In this document: one piece after another, positions 35,976-43,254 of the stretch | Numbering within the stretch: position 1 is the stretch's first letter | Layout: the number at the start of each line of letters is the position of its first letter | Source: Alphaproteobacteria bacterium | GTDB lineage: Bacteria; Pseudomonadota; Alphaproteobacteria; Micavibrionales; Micavibrionaceae | Length of the DNA stretch: 44,706 nucleotides | Direction: 5' to 3' | Assembly (NCBI GenBank): GCA_024275825.1 | Contig: JAJRYK010000011.1 | Coordinates: 1 to 44,706, forward strand | Made by a program: the position numbers and the translations under genes | The notes under the pieces: model-generated | What the model saw: the letters and a program-made list of their open reading frames with translations, nothing else | Databases searched by the model: none | Told to the model about the DNA's origin: nothing

Positions 35976-37475
35976 CTATTCCTGCAACGACGAATGATAC
36001 GGATCCAGATCACTAAATCTGGTCAAATTCGGATTAAAGTGCATCTTAATCCCGCCAATCGGGCCGTGACGCGCTTTAGCAACGATGCACTCGCCAATAT
36101 TATGCGCACGCTCCATGCTGGACTGCCATTCCATATGCTTTTCCGTGCCCGGCTCCGGTTCAGTCCGCGAGAGGTAATATTCCTCGCGGTAAACAAACAT
36201 CACCACATCCGCATCTTGCTCAATCGAGCCCGATTCCCGCAAATCAGAGAGCTGCGGACGCTTATCCTCGCGCTGCTCCACGGCGCGGCTGAGCTGCGAG
36301 AGCGCCAACACCGGGATTTGCAGCTCTTTCGCAATCGCCTTAAGCCCGCGCGTAATTTCCGCAACCTCTTGCACACGGTTATCCATACCCTGCTTCGAGC
36401 CCGTTCCGCGCAAAAGCTGCAGATAATCCACGATCAACAGCTCCAGCCCATGCTGGCGCTTTAGCCGCCGTGCCCGCGTGCGCACCGCGCTGATCGACAG
36501 CGCCGGTTGGTCATCAATAAACAGCGGCACTTGACTGAGCACCTGCGAGGCTTCAACAAATTTCCGGAAATCATCTTGCTTGATCTCGCCCTTACGGATC
36601 GAATCACCAGAAATGCCCGACTGATCAGACAAAATCCGCGTGGCCAGCTGATCCGCCGCCATTTCGAGTGAGAAAAACCCGACCCGCGCGCCTTCCGCGC
36701 CGCCAGTTTCCGCATATTTCTTCGCCGCATTAAACCCAATATTCACCGCCAGCGCGGTCTTGCCCATCGATGGTCGTCCGGCCAAGATCAGCAAATCTGA
36801 ATTCTGCAACCCGCCCAGCTTTTTATCCATATCGGTCAGGCCCGTCGTCACGCCCGTGACATTCCCATCCGTCTTAAACGCCTTTTCCGCCAGCTCAATC
36901 GCCGTCACAACTGAGTCGCGCAGCGTCGTAAACTTACCCTTCACCTCACCGGTTTCACCCAGCTCATACAGCCGTGCCTCAGCCTTTTCAATAGTGTCTT
37001 GTGCGGTGGCTTCTAATGTGTGACTAAAGGATTCATTGACAATTTCCTCGCCCGTGCCAATCAGCTCGCGGCGCATATGCAAATCATAGACCGTACGCGC
37101 ATAGTCCTCGACATTCACCACGCTGATCACACTAGCGGCCAGATCAACCAAATATTCTGCGCCGCCAACCTCGGCTAAATCTTCATCTTGTTCGAAATAA
37201 TTCTTGAGCGTCACTGGCGAAGCATTTTGCCCGCGATCCACCATCTTCGCGATCGCCTCAAAAATCCGCCCATGCGCCAGCATAAAGAAATGCTCCGCAC
37301 GCACATAATCACCAATCTTCTCAAACGAGCGATTATTAACCAGCAACGCGCCAAGCAACCCCTGCTCTGCCTCAATATTATGTGGCAAAATGCGGTAGAT
37401 CGGTTTTTCATCCCCGCCCCCTTTAAGCCCGGGCGTTTCCGCCGCAGGGTTCTCTAAAACAATATCTTGTACCAT
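35976..37475 (-). CDS. dnaB: Replicative DNA helicase DnaB
   Basis: This protein of about 499 residues is the hexameric helicase that unwinds DNA at the replication fork. The N-terminal primase-interacting domain begins YRILPHNIEAEQGLLGALLV. The RecA-type motor has Walker A LAGRPSMGKTALAVN, Walker B LLIVDYLQLL and later motifs including SQLSRAVEQREDKRPQLSDL, RESGSIEQDADVVMFVYRE and GPIGGIKMHF. No intein is present. ATG 37475 and ATG 37487 are both possible because neither has a clear ribosome binding site. It lies 166 bases after rplI, past a terminator, in the conserved rpsF-rpsR-rplI-dnaB order. Confidence 0.97.
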   Translation of the reverse strand: MVQDIVLENPAAETPGLKGGGDEKPIYRILPHNIEAEQGLLGALLVNNRSFEKIGDYVRAEHFFMLAHGRIFEAIAKMVDRGQNASPVTLKNYFEQDEDLAEVGGAEYLVDLAASVISVVNVEDYARTVYDLHMRRELIGTGEEIVNESFSHTLEATAQDTIEKAEARLYELGETGEVKGKFTTLRDSVVTAIELAEKAFKTDGNVTGVTTGLTDMDKKLGGLQNSDLLILAGRPSMGKTALAVNIGFNAAKKYAETGGAEGARVGFFSLEMAADQLATRILSDQSGISGDSIRKGEIKQDDFRKFVEASQVLSQVPLFIDDQPALSISAVRTRARRLKRQHGLELLIVDYLQLLRGTGSKQGMDNRVQEVAEITRGLKAIAKELQIPVLALSQLSRAVEQREDKRPQLSDLRESGSIEQDADVVMFVYREEYYLSRTEPEPGTEKHMEWQSSMERAHNIGECIVAKARHGPIGGIKMHFNPNLTRFSDLDPYHSSLQE

Positions 37476-37583
37476 GGAGAGAAGCATAGCAGAACGAAAA
37501 AGCCCGGCGCCAGAAATATGGGATACCCCCCCTGTGAATAGCGGGGATTAAAAAGGCTAAAAAATCTTATAACCACCAAGATC

Positions 37584-37613
37584 AAAAAACCCCGCCGGTA
37601 AAGCGAGGTTTTT
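37584..37613 (-). terminator. Terminator after rplI
   Basis: On the minus strand CCTCGC pairs with GCGGGG (one T-G pair) around a TTTACCG loop. The stem is flanked by A and T runs that extend it and supply a T tract on either strand. It lies 28 bases past the rplI stop and would end the rpsF-rpsR-rplI transcript before dnaB. Confidence 0.8.
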
Positions 37614-37640
37614 AAGAATTTATCGCGACATAAAAAAACT

Positions 37641-38444
37641 TTACTCGGCTTTATCGGCCTCAGCTGTCTCTTCAGTTGCTTCTGCATCGCCTTCCGCTTC
37701 CGCAGCCTCAGCGGCTTCTGCTTCGGCCGCAGCTTTCGCAGCATCTGCTTCAATTTTAGCTTCAGCTCTAGCTTGCGCCTTTGCTTCTTCCTCAGCGTCC
37801 TTCACCTTAGCATCCGCCTGCTTTTCTTTTTCAGCTTCTAATGCGCCTTCTTCCAGAACATCTTCAAGCTGCGCATCAATTGCAGCCTCATCTTCTTCCG
37901 GGGTTGTTGGCACAACGGCTTCCGGCTCATCATTAATACGGCCATCAGCGATCAGCGCCTTACCAGTATCGGCCTGAATTTTGGCTTCTTCGGGTGTACG
38001 GGCGATGTTTACCGTGATGGATACTTTGACCTCTGGGTGCAAAGCAATATCCACGGGGAATAAGCCGATAGTTTTAAAGCTCTGATTAACCACAACCATT
38101 GCGCGGATGATGTCTTGCTTCGCTTCTTCGGATAAAGCTTTCGCAATATCACGTGAGCTCACAGAACCAAATAACTGACCAGATTCAGAAGCCTGACGAA
38201 TAAGCGCAACTTTCAAACCATCCAGCTTCTTCGCAAAGCCTTCCGCATCCTTACGCTTATTATCATTATCCGCTGCCAGAACTTTCTTCTTGGCTTCGAA
38301 ATAGGCGATATTGTCCTTGCTCGCGCGCAGTGCTTTTTTCTGCGGCAAAAGGAAGTTACGTGCATAACCCGGCTTAACAGCAACAACGTCGCCCATCTCA
38401 CCCAGATTATCCACGCGCTCTAATAATATAACTTGTGTAGCCAT
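37641..38444 (-). CDS. rplI: Ribosomal protein bL9 with long charged tail
   Basis: This 267-residue large-subunit protein has the normal L9 fold in residues 1-150. The N-terminal domain is QVILLERVDNLGEMGDVVAV with PGYARNFLLPQKKALRAS, followed by the central helix and a C-terminal domain containing LFGSVSSRDIA and LHPEVKVSITVNI. After about residue 160 comes an extra 105-residue Ala/Glu/Lys/Asp-rich tail, probably a single long charged helix. E. coli L9 has 149 residues; alphaproteobacterial L9 is often extended, but this tail is long. AAGGA precedes the ATG. It follows rpsR by 12 bases. Confidence 0.96.
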   Translation of the reverse strand: MATQVILLERVDNLGEMGDVVAVKPGYARNFLLPQKKALRASKDNIAYFEAKKKVLAADNDNKRKDAEGFAKKLDGLKVALIRQASESGQLFGSVSSRDIAKALSEEAKQDIIRAMVVVNQSFKTIGLFPVDIALHPEVKVSITVNIARTPEEAKIQADTGKALIADGRINDEPEAVVPTTPEEDEAAIDAQLEDVLEEGALEAEKEKQADAKVKDAEEEAKAQARAEAKIEADAAKAAAEAEAAEAAEAEGDAEATEETAEADKAE

Positions 38445-38456
38445 GATCGGTTTTCC

Positions 38457-38741
38457 TTATCTTCTGCCTTGATAACCGCCACCGGTATCAATTTCCATGT
38501 TTACGTATGGAATCAATGCCATGTAGCGCGCGTTCTTAACGGCTCTCGCCAGCTCGCGTTGTTTCTTTTGTGATACGGCCGTGATACGGCTCGGGATCAT
38601 TTTACCGCGCTCAGAGATATAGCGGGAAAGCAACTTTGTGTCTTTCCAGTCAATCTTGGGCGCATTTGCTCCGGCAAAAGGGCATGTCTTTTTGCGGCGG
38701 AAAAACGGTCTTGATACCGTTGGTGCGTCTGCTGCACTCAT
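38457..38741 (-). CDS. rpsR: Ribosomal protein bS18
   Basis: This 94-residue small-subunit protein binds 16S rRNA together with S6. The core reads [20 protein letters not shown], then [20 protein letters not shown] and [21 protein letters not shown] short N-terminal extension precedes the core. Its ATG overlaps the rpsF stop codon by one base (TAATG arrangement), which couples translation and keeps the S6/S18 partners in balance. Confidence 0.97.
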   Translation of the reverse strand: MSAADAPTVSRPFFRRKKTCPFAGANAPKIDWKDTKLLSRYISERGKMIPSRITAVSQKKQRELARAVKNARYMALIPYVNMEIDTGGGYQGRR

Positions 38742-39136
38742 TATGCGGCCTCCTTCTTATCAGTTTTCTTGTCATCTTTATTATAGCGCGGCTTGCGATC
38801 TTCACGATCATCGCCGGATTTATCCATCACGCATGACGGACCTTCCGTCAACTCGTCCAAGCGTGTGGTCAAGCTGCGCATGATATCTTCATGTAAGTGA
38901 AGCAAGCGTTCCATCTCAATAACAGCGTCAGACGGTGCATCAGATTCCAGCAGAACATAATGACCCTTGCGGCTTTTATTTATCCGGTAGGCTAACGTGC
39001 GCAGGCCCCAATATTCAGTTTTTGTGATTTTTCCCTTTTGGTCAGTAATGACCTTGGAAAATGTCTCGATCAAGCCCGTTACTTGCGCTTCGGTCAAATC
39101 AGGACGAGCAATAAATACAGTCTCATAAAAAGACAT
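38741..39136 (-). CDS. rpsF: Ribosomal protein bS6
   Basis: This 131-residue small-subunit protein forms a dimer with S18 on 16S rRNA. Typical blocks are [20 protein letters not shown], the [20 protein letters not shown] strand and [20 protein letters not shown]. The C-terminal tail is rich in Lys and Asp, longer than the E. coli core and typical of Alphaproteobacteria. GAGAGGAG precedes the ATG. It is the first gene of the ribosomal operon, with a promoter candidate and a leader hairpin upstream. Confidence 0.96.
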   Translation of the reverse strand: MSFYETVFIARPDLTEAQVTGLIETFSKVITDQKGKITKTEYWGLRTLAYRINKSRKGHYVLLESDAPSDAVIEMERLLHLHEDIMRSLTTRLDELTEGPSCVMDKSGDDREDRKPRYNKDDKKTDKKEAA

Positions 39137-39192
39137 GGTCTTAAACTCCTCTCGGTTCGTATCAATATCTCCACGATTAGAAATAAAGATGA

Positions 39193-39215
39193 GCTGATAT
39201 AACAGTGATATCAGC
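39193..39215 (-). promoter_or_regulatory. Hairpin in the rpsF leader
   Basis: GCTGATAT (39193-39200) pairs perfectly with ATATCAGC (39208-39215) around a 7-base loop, 57 bases upstream of the rpsF start. It lies between the proposed promoter and the ribosome binding site. S6:S18 complexes repress their own mRNA through a leader structure in many bacteria, so this could be part of such a site. I do not see enough of the consensus to claim that motif. Confidence 0.45.
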
Positions 39216-39238
39216 GAGGTTTCTACTAAAGTTGGAGG

Positions 39239-39268
39239 TTTATACCGCTAAGACAGGCTGAAAGGCAA
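39239..39268 (-). promoter_or_regulatory. Promoter candidate for rpsF-rpsR-rplI
   Basis: On the minus strand TTGCCT (39268-39263) is followed after 18 bases by TATAAA (39244-39239). This gives a leader of about 95 bases that contains the hairpin at 39193-39215. Confidence 0.5.
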
Positions 39269-39347
39269 GCTTTCTTTTGGATGATTTGTAAAAAATGAGA
39301 AATAGAGACTCCGTAAACAATCAAGCCCCCCTCTTCCATTACTCCCC

Positions 39348-39476
39348 GTCACCCCCGCGGCTCAGCAAAGCTGAGCTTAAAACGGCGGGGGTCCACAATG
39401 TCAGCGTGCATAAGCACGCTGTCTTTACCCCGGATACCCGCACTTTAAGCGTGCTCATGCACGCGGCGGGTATGAC
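39348..39476. repeat. Three-hairpin GTCAC...ATGAC repeat upstream of rpsF
   Basis: Outer stem 1 is ACCCCCGC/GCGGGGGT (39351-39358 with 39385-39392), enclosing GCTCAGC/GCTGAGC (39360-39366 with 39370-39376). A linker TCCACAATGTC leads to stem 2, AGCGTGC/GCACGCT (39403-39409 with 39414-39420). Stem 3 is ATACCCGC/GCGGGTAT (39434-39441 with 39466-39473), enclosing GCGTGC/GCACGC (39449-39454 with 39459-39464). The unit has the same plan and linker as the one at 43098-43235, but different stem sequences. The rest of the rpsF-to-39585 spacer holds only the promoter region and a terminator. Confidence 0.85.
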
Positions 39477-39548
39477 GACAAGGGAAATAGTGTAAAACAA
39501 AGAAAAAACCGGGCAATCTCTTGCGCCGGCCTGCTATATCTCCTCGCT

Positions 39549-39576
39549 AAAACACCCCACTTCAAAGGGGTGTTTT
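39549..39576 (-). terminator. Strong bidirectional hairpin terminator
   Basis: AAAACACCCC (39549-39558) pairs perfectly with GGGGTGTTTT (39567-39576) around an 8-base loop. It lies 8 bases past the stop of the 39585-39935 gene. The plus strand has a further T tract (39579-39584), so it can serve either strand. Confidence 0.85.
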
Positions 39577-39584
39577 CGTTTTTG

Positions 39585-39935
39585 TTAGCCAGTCGCTTCC
39601 TTTTTTGCCGGTTCTGAAAATGTATCAGCAGCAACATATTCCCCGCGACCTTGTAAAATCGGCTTTGCATTAGATGTGCGCGCAATATAATGCGCCATAA
39701 ACGTAGCCCAGCAACATTCCGGGTCCACATGCTTGTGCTTGGCTGTGCCCGAACGCAACATATTCGTCAAATCATGGCCAGTCAGCTCAGGCTTGCGCAG
39801 CGCCTGTTTGAATGCCGGCAAAGACATGGTTGCGAATTCCGCATAATCACTGTTGATACTGCCCCGACAATGCGCAAACGCATCATTGGTTTCCTCGATC
39901 AACATTTTTATGCGATGATGTATAGATAATGCCAT
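39585..39935 (-). CDS. Hypothetical protein, 116 aa
   Basis: I do not recognise this protein. It is soluble and helical, with a central stretch LPAFKQALRKPELTGHDLTN and a His/Cys-containing segment KHKHVDPECCWATFMAHYI (about residues 66-84) that could bind metal. It ends in a low-complexity charged tail. The gene stands alone: a clear terminator follows it and about 340 bases of AT-rich sequence precede it. A GGGAGATTTGAAAAT tract precedes ATG 39935, with GGGAG at a good distance. Confidence 0.65.
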   Translation of the reverse strand: MALSIHHRIKMLIEETNDAFAHCRGSINSDYAEFATMSLPAFKQALRKPELTGHDLTNMLRSGTAKHKHVDPECCWATFMAHYIARTSNAKPILQGRGEYVAADTFSEPAKKEATG

Positions 39936-40278
39936 ATTTTCAAATCTCCCTTCAAAATAAATTTAAAACCGATCCCTGTTAAGATCGTAAAGCTTTTATA
40001 TTTAAATAGTCACACACGCCGGATAATCCAGCTTTGGCCTTCTTATAGAGGCTTTATTTTTATAAAAAATGTAATCATTTGAGTAATTTTTTTAAATTAC
40101 CCATTTAGATTTAGTTAAAACTTTGTTAAGTGATCATACAATCGTACAAAAAGGGGGAGAATGCAAGATATTTTACAACCCCCAATGGTGCAATGCGAAA
40201 TAAAAACACGATTAGACGTATGATTATTAAAATTATATTTCACTAATATAAACGTTAAAACAAGGTATTGGAACAAAA
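39936..40278. other. AT-rich spacer upstream of fabD with a CtrA-type box
   Basis: No gene is visible in these 343 bases. The spacer holds a 7-bp hairpin GTAATTT/AAATTAC with a TTT loop (40083-40099). It also holds an exact TTAA-N7-TTAA at 40115-40129, the consensus for the alphaproteobacterial regulator CtrA. About one such match is expected by chance per window of this size, and the AT-rich context raises that, so the site is only suggestive. Divergent promoters for fabD and the 39585-39935 gene must lie here. Confidence 0.5.
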
Positions 40279-41232
40279 ATGAGCATGGCATTCGTCTTTC
40301 CAGGACAGGGGTCCCAGCATGTGGGTATGGGTAAGGATTTAGCGGATTCCCACCCCGAAGCGCGTGATGTTTTCGATGAAATTGACGAATCGCTGGGGCA
40401 AAATTTAAGTAAAATCATGTTTGAAGGCTCCGAAGGTGACCTTAACATGACCGAAAACACCCAGCCCGCCTTGATGGCCGTCTCTATGGCGGTGATAAAA
40501 ATTCTGGAAAAGTGCCATGGTATTCATATTAAAGACCAGTGCGGCTTCATCGCCGGGCACAGCCTGGGCGAGTATTCTGCTTTAACCGCCGCTGGCGCGT
40601 TTAGCATCTCCGACTGCGCAAAACTGCTTAAACTACGCGGCCAAGCGATGCAGCGCGCTGTGCCCGTTCGTGTTGGCTCCATGGCCGCCATTCTTGGCCT
40701 TGATTTCAATGATGTAAAAACCATCACCAATCATGCCGCGGCGCAAACAAGCGAAATTTGCCAAACTGCCAATGATAACTCCACCGGCCAAGTTGTGGTC
40801 AGCGGTCATAAATCCGCCGTTGAGGCCGCCGTAGCGCTCGCCAGCGAACAGGGCGCAAAGCGCGCTGTAATGCTGCCCGTCAGCGCGCCCTTCCACTGCG
40901 CCCTGATGCAGCCCGCCGCCGATGAAATGGCCGAGGCGCTGGCCGAAGCGACAATCAACGCGCCCGTCGTGCCCATTGTCTCCAACGTCACAGCCACAGC
41001 CACCAGCAGCCCCGATGAAATCCGTACATTGTTGGTTGACCAAATCACCGGCATGGTGCGCTGGCGCGAATCCGTGCTGTGGATGCGCGATCAGGGCATT
41101 AACCAAATGATAGAAATCGGCGCAGGGAAAGTCTTGTGCGGCCTTGCAAGACGCATCGACCGCGACATTGCTTGCATGAACGCCAGCACGCCAGAGGAAA
41201 TAGAAGCGCTGGCAGAAACGTTAAAACGTTAA
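40279..41232 (+). CDS. fabD: Malonyl-CoA-ACP transacylase
   Basis: This 317-residue enzyme transfers malonyl groups from CoA to acyl carrier protein at the entry to fatty-acid synthesis. The N-terminus MSMAFVFPGQGSQHVGMG is typical. The nucleophilic Ser 95 lies in AGHSLGEYSALTAAGA, the carboxylate-binding Arg in LRGQAMQRAVP, and the catalytic His in VSAPFHCALMQPA. Length is normal. It opens the fab cluster; a 35-bp inverted-repeat structure lies between it and fabG. Confidence 0.97.
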   Translation: MSMAFVFPGQGSQHVGMGKDLADSHPEARDVFDEIDESLGQNLSKIMFEGSEGDLNMTENTQPALMAVSMAVIKILEKCHGIHIKDQCGFIAGHSLGEYSALTAAGAFSISDCAKLLKLRGQAMQRAVPVRVGSMAAILGLDFNDVKTITNHAAAQTSEICQTANDNSTGQVVVSGHKSAVEAAVALASEQGAKRAVMLPVSAPFHCALMQPAADEMAEALAEATINAPVVPIVSNVTATATSSPDEIRTLLVDQITGMVRWRESVLWMRDQGINQMIEIGAGKVLCGLARRIDRDIACMNASTPEEIEALAETLKR

Positions 41233-41236
41233 AAAA

Positions 41237-41404
41237 AACCGCAGATGGACGCAGATAAGCGTGGATTTATTTTTTGGAAAATGTCATTCCGAGCGAAGCC
41301 GAGGAATCTGACCCGGGTATTGCTGGGTTAAATCTCTCCTCGCTACGCTCGTTCGAGATGACGACAAAGAATAAATCCACGCTTATCTGCGTCCATCTGC
41401 GGTT
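41237..41404. repeat. 35-bp perfect inverted arms around a GTCAT...ATGAC unit, fabD/fabG spacer
   Basis: Positions 41237-41271 and 41370-41404 are exact reverse complements over 35 bases (the left arm starts AACCGCAGATGGACGCAGAT). The 98-base interior contains a unit from GTCAT (41283) to ATGAC (41362), with GAGCGAAGCCGAGGAATCT on one side and a partly matching CGCTACGCTCG on the other. The structure begins 5 bases after the fabD stop. As RNA the arms would form a very stable stem inside the fab transcript. The arms are related to the single arm at 26042-26075. Confidence 0.9.
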
Positions 41405-41501
41405 AAAAAATCACAATCCCAAAATCACATGACAACTTCGTTTTACTTTGTCTAACTTTGCGGTTAAAAATTAAAAAACTAAAATTTAAGGAAGAAAACA
41501 C

Positions 41502-42239
41502 ATGTTCGATCTATCAGGAAAAACAGCCCTCATCACCGGCGCAACAGGCGGGATTGGCGGGGCGATTGCCACTGCTCTCCACGCACAAGGGGCAACGGTC
41601 GGCATCTCTGGCCGGAACGAAGACAAACTCGCGGCGCTGGCCAAAACGCTCGGCGATCGCGTTCATGTCCTGCCCGCAGATTTATCAAGCACCGATGCAA
41701 TCACCGACCTTGTAAAACGCGCCGATGAAGCCATGGGGCAAATCGATATTCTGGTGAACAATGCCGGCCTGACCCGCGATGGCCTGTCCATGCGGATGAG
41801 CGATGAGGACTGGCAGCACGTCATTGATGTGAATATGAGCGCAACGTTCAAGCTCGCCAAGGCCGTGCAGCGCGGCATGATGAAGCGCCGCAATGGCCGC
41901 ATCATCAATATCGCCAGCATCGTCGGCGTAACCGGTAATCCAGGGCAATGCAACTATGTCGCCAGCAAGGCCGGCATGATCGGCTGGTCCAAAGCCATGG
42001 CGCAAGAGATCGCCAGCCGCGGCATCACCATTAACTGCATCGCGCCGGGCTTCATCGCCACCGCCATGACCGAGGCCTTAACGGATGATCAAAAAGCCAA
42101 AATCAACGCCACCATCCCCGCTGGTAAAATGGGCAGTGCGAGCGACATAGCCGCCGCCGCCACATACCTAGCCAGCAATGAGGCCAGCTACGTTACCGGA
42201 CAGACAATGCATGTGAATGGCGGGATGGCGATGATTTAG
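41502..42239 (+). CDS. fabG: 3-oxoacyl-ACP reductase
   Basis: This 245-residue short-chain dehydrogenase reduces 3-oxoacyl-ACP with NADPH. The cofactor loop is ITGATGGIGGAIATALHAQG and the NNAG motif is VNNAGLTRDG. The catalytic Ser lies in IINIASIVGVTGN, and Tyr and Lys lie in CNYVASKAGMIGWSKA. The C-terminus, YVTGQTMHVNGGMAMI, is the family end. AAGGAAG precedes the ATG. It sits between fabD and an ACP-like ORF. Confidence 0.96.
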   Translation: MFDLSGKTALITGATGGIGGAIATALHAQGATVGISGRNEDKLAALAKTLGDRVHVLPADLSSTDAITDLVKRADEAMGQIDILVNNAGLTRDGLSMRMSDEDWQHVIDVNMSATFKLAKAVQRGMMKRRNGRIINIASIVGVTGNPGQCNYVASKAGMIGWSKAMAQEIASRGITINCIAPGFIATAMTEALTDDQKAKINATIPAGKMGSASDIAAAATYLASNEASYVTGQTMHVNGGMAMI

Positions 42240-42245
42240 GCTTTT

Positions 42246-42320
42246 GTCATTTCGCTCCCGCGAAATATACAAAACCTTATGTCGTAGCTAAGCGCAGCGA
42301 AGGCGCAGACCTCGATATAT
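42246..42320. repeat. Partial palindromic repeat after fabG
   Basis: A GTCAT start (42246-42250) leads into the perfect hairpin ATTTCGC/GCGAAAT (42249-42255 with 42260-42266). A degenerate GCGCAGCGAAGGCGC stretch follows near 42292. No clear ATGAC end is seen, so this looks like a decayed unit of the same broad class. The rest of the fabG-42425 spacer is AT-rich. Confidence 0.45.
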
Positions 42321-42424
42321 CGGCTCACAAACCCATATAACCCTAAGCACCTAATAATTTAATTGACAGAACTTCAATTGTTTATTATTTATCCATAACC
42401 TAAAAAACTATAAGGATAAAAATT

Positions 42425-42736
42425 ATGAATACAGAAAACACCACAGCGTTCAGCGAACTGGAAAATCAAGTTTTAGCCGTTGTCGCTGGAAATTTTGACG
42501 TGGCACTATCAAAACTATCGCTAACTACAGACCTCCATAATATAGAATGGAACCTTAACAGTCTCAGGTGCTATACTTTACTCGGATCTCTAGAGCGCGT
42601 GTTTGAAGTGCACTGCAGAAACGTTGAAGATGGATCTATCACAAAAATGTTTACAGACATGAATCAGCCTTGCACAATTGAGATGATGGTTGAAATGGTT
42701 AAAAATAAACGCCAAGAGGTGATACCCGCTTTCTAA
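42425..42736 (+). CDS. Divergent acyl-carrier-protein-like protein
   Basis: This 103-residue protein aligns by eye with ACP over its whole length. Helix 1 is ELENQVLAVVAGNFDVALSK, and the loop is LSLTTDLHNIEWNLNSL. Helix 2 is SLERVFEVHC, and the final helix is CTIEMMVEMVKNKRQ. The phosphopantetheine serine position (Ser 46) is present, but the motif is NSL instead of DSL. It is separated from the true acpP (42846) by only 109 bases and lies inside the fab cluster. GGATA precedes the ATG. It could be a specialised carrier, an apo-ACP mimic that binds FabF or AcpS, or a decaying duplicate. Composition is more AT-rich than fabG. The ACP relationship is an inference from pattern and context. Confidence 0.65.
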   Translation: MNTENTTAFSELENQVLAVVAGNFDVALSKLSLTTDLHNIEWNLNSLRCYTLLGSLERVFEVHCRNVEDGSITKMFTDMNQPCTIEMMVEMVKNKRQEVIPAF

Positions 42737-42845
42737 GTTATGTCAAGTGAATAAAATCATTTGCAATTATAAACGATGCTGGTAAAGTCCGGCGCAATGA
42801 ATTAAAAAGTAATATCGAGATAAACAAGACAAAGGATATCAAACA

Positions 42846-43085
42846 ATGAGTGATGTAGCCGAGCGCGTTAAAAAGATCGTGGTAGAGCATTTGGGTGTTG
42901 AAGCAGACAAGGTTGTTGAGGGCGCGAGCTTTATTGATGATCTGGGCGCTGACTCCCTTGATACGGTTGAGCTGGTCATGGCGTTTGAAGAGGAATTCAG
43001 CGTTGAAATCCCTGATGATGCGGCGGAAAACATCCAGACTGTTGCGGATGCTGTGAATTTCATCAAAGAAAATGCGGCTGAGTAA
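42846..43085 (+). CDS. acpP: Acyl carrier protein
   Basis: This 79-residue acidic carrier holds growing acyl chains on 4'-phosphopantetheine. The attachment motif is [20 protein letters not shown], with Ser 37. The ends, [20 protein letters not shown] and [17 protein letters not shown], are typical. AcpS at 8024-8425 would modify it. It is followed by a three-hairpin repeat and then fabF. Confidence 0.98.
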   Translation: MSDVAERVKKIVVEHLGVEADKVVEGASFIDDLGADSLDTVELVMAFEEEFSVEIPDDAAENIQTVADAVNFIKENAAE

Positions 43086-43097
43086 CACTTTATTACC

Positions 43098-43235
43098 GTC
43101 ATCCCGTTGGTGAATTTGAGCGAAGCGAAAATGAACTTAAACAAACGGGATCCACAATGTCAGCCCGCCCTGCGGGCTGTCTTCTTTCTGGGTCCCCGCT
43201 GTTTTAGCGTTTCTACGAAACGCCGCGGGGATGAC
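43098..43235. repeat. Three-hairpin GTCAT...ATGAC repeat in the acpP/fabF spacer
   Basis: Stem 1 is ATCCCGTT/AACGGGAT (43101-43108 with 43144-43151). The linker TCCACAATGT leads to stem 2, CAGCCCGC/GCGGGCTG (43161-43168 with 43172-43179). Stem 3 is TCCCCGC/GCGGGGA (43193-43199 with 43225-43231), enclosing GCGTTTC/GAAACGC (43207-43213 with 43217-43223). The unit ends ATGAC at 43235, 20 bases before the fabF start codon. Plan and linker match the unit at 39348-39476, whereas the stems differ with pairing kept. Confidence 0.88.
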
Positions 43236-43254
43236 AATAGAGGATAATAGAATA

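Noticed and set aside
39348-39476. CRISPR array
   Set aside because: The repeats are single palindromic units with nested stems. There are no regularly spaced direct repeats, spacers or cas genes.
40140-40190. GGGGG/CCCCC pairing before fabD as a terminator or riboswitch
   Set aside because: It is only a 5-bp stem with a long loop and no T-run, so it is too weak to support.
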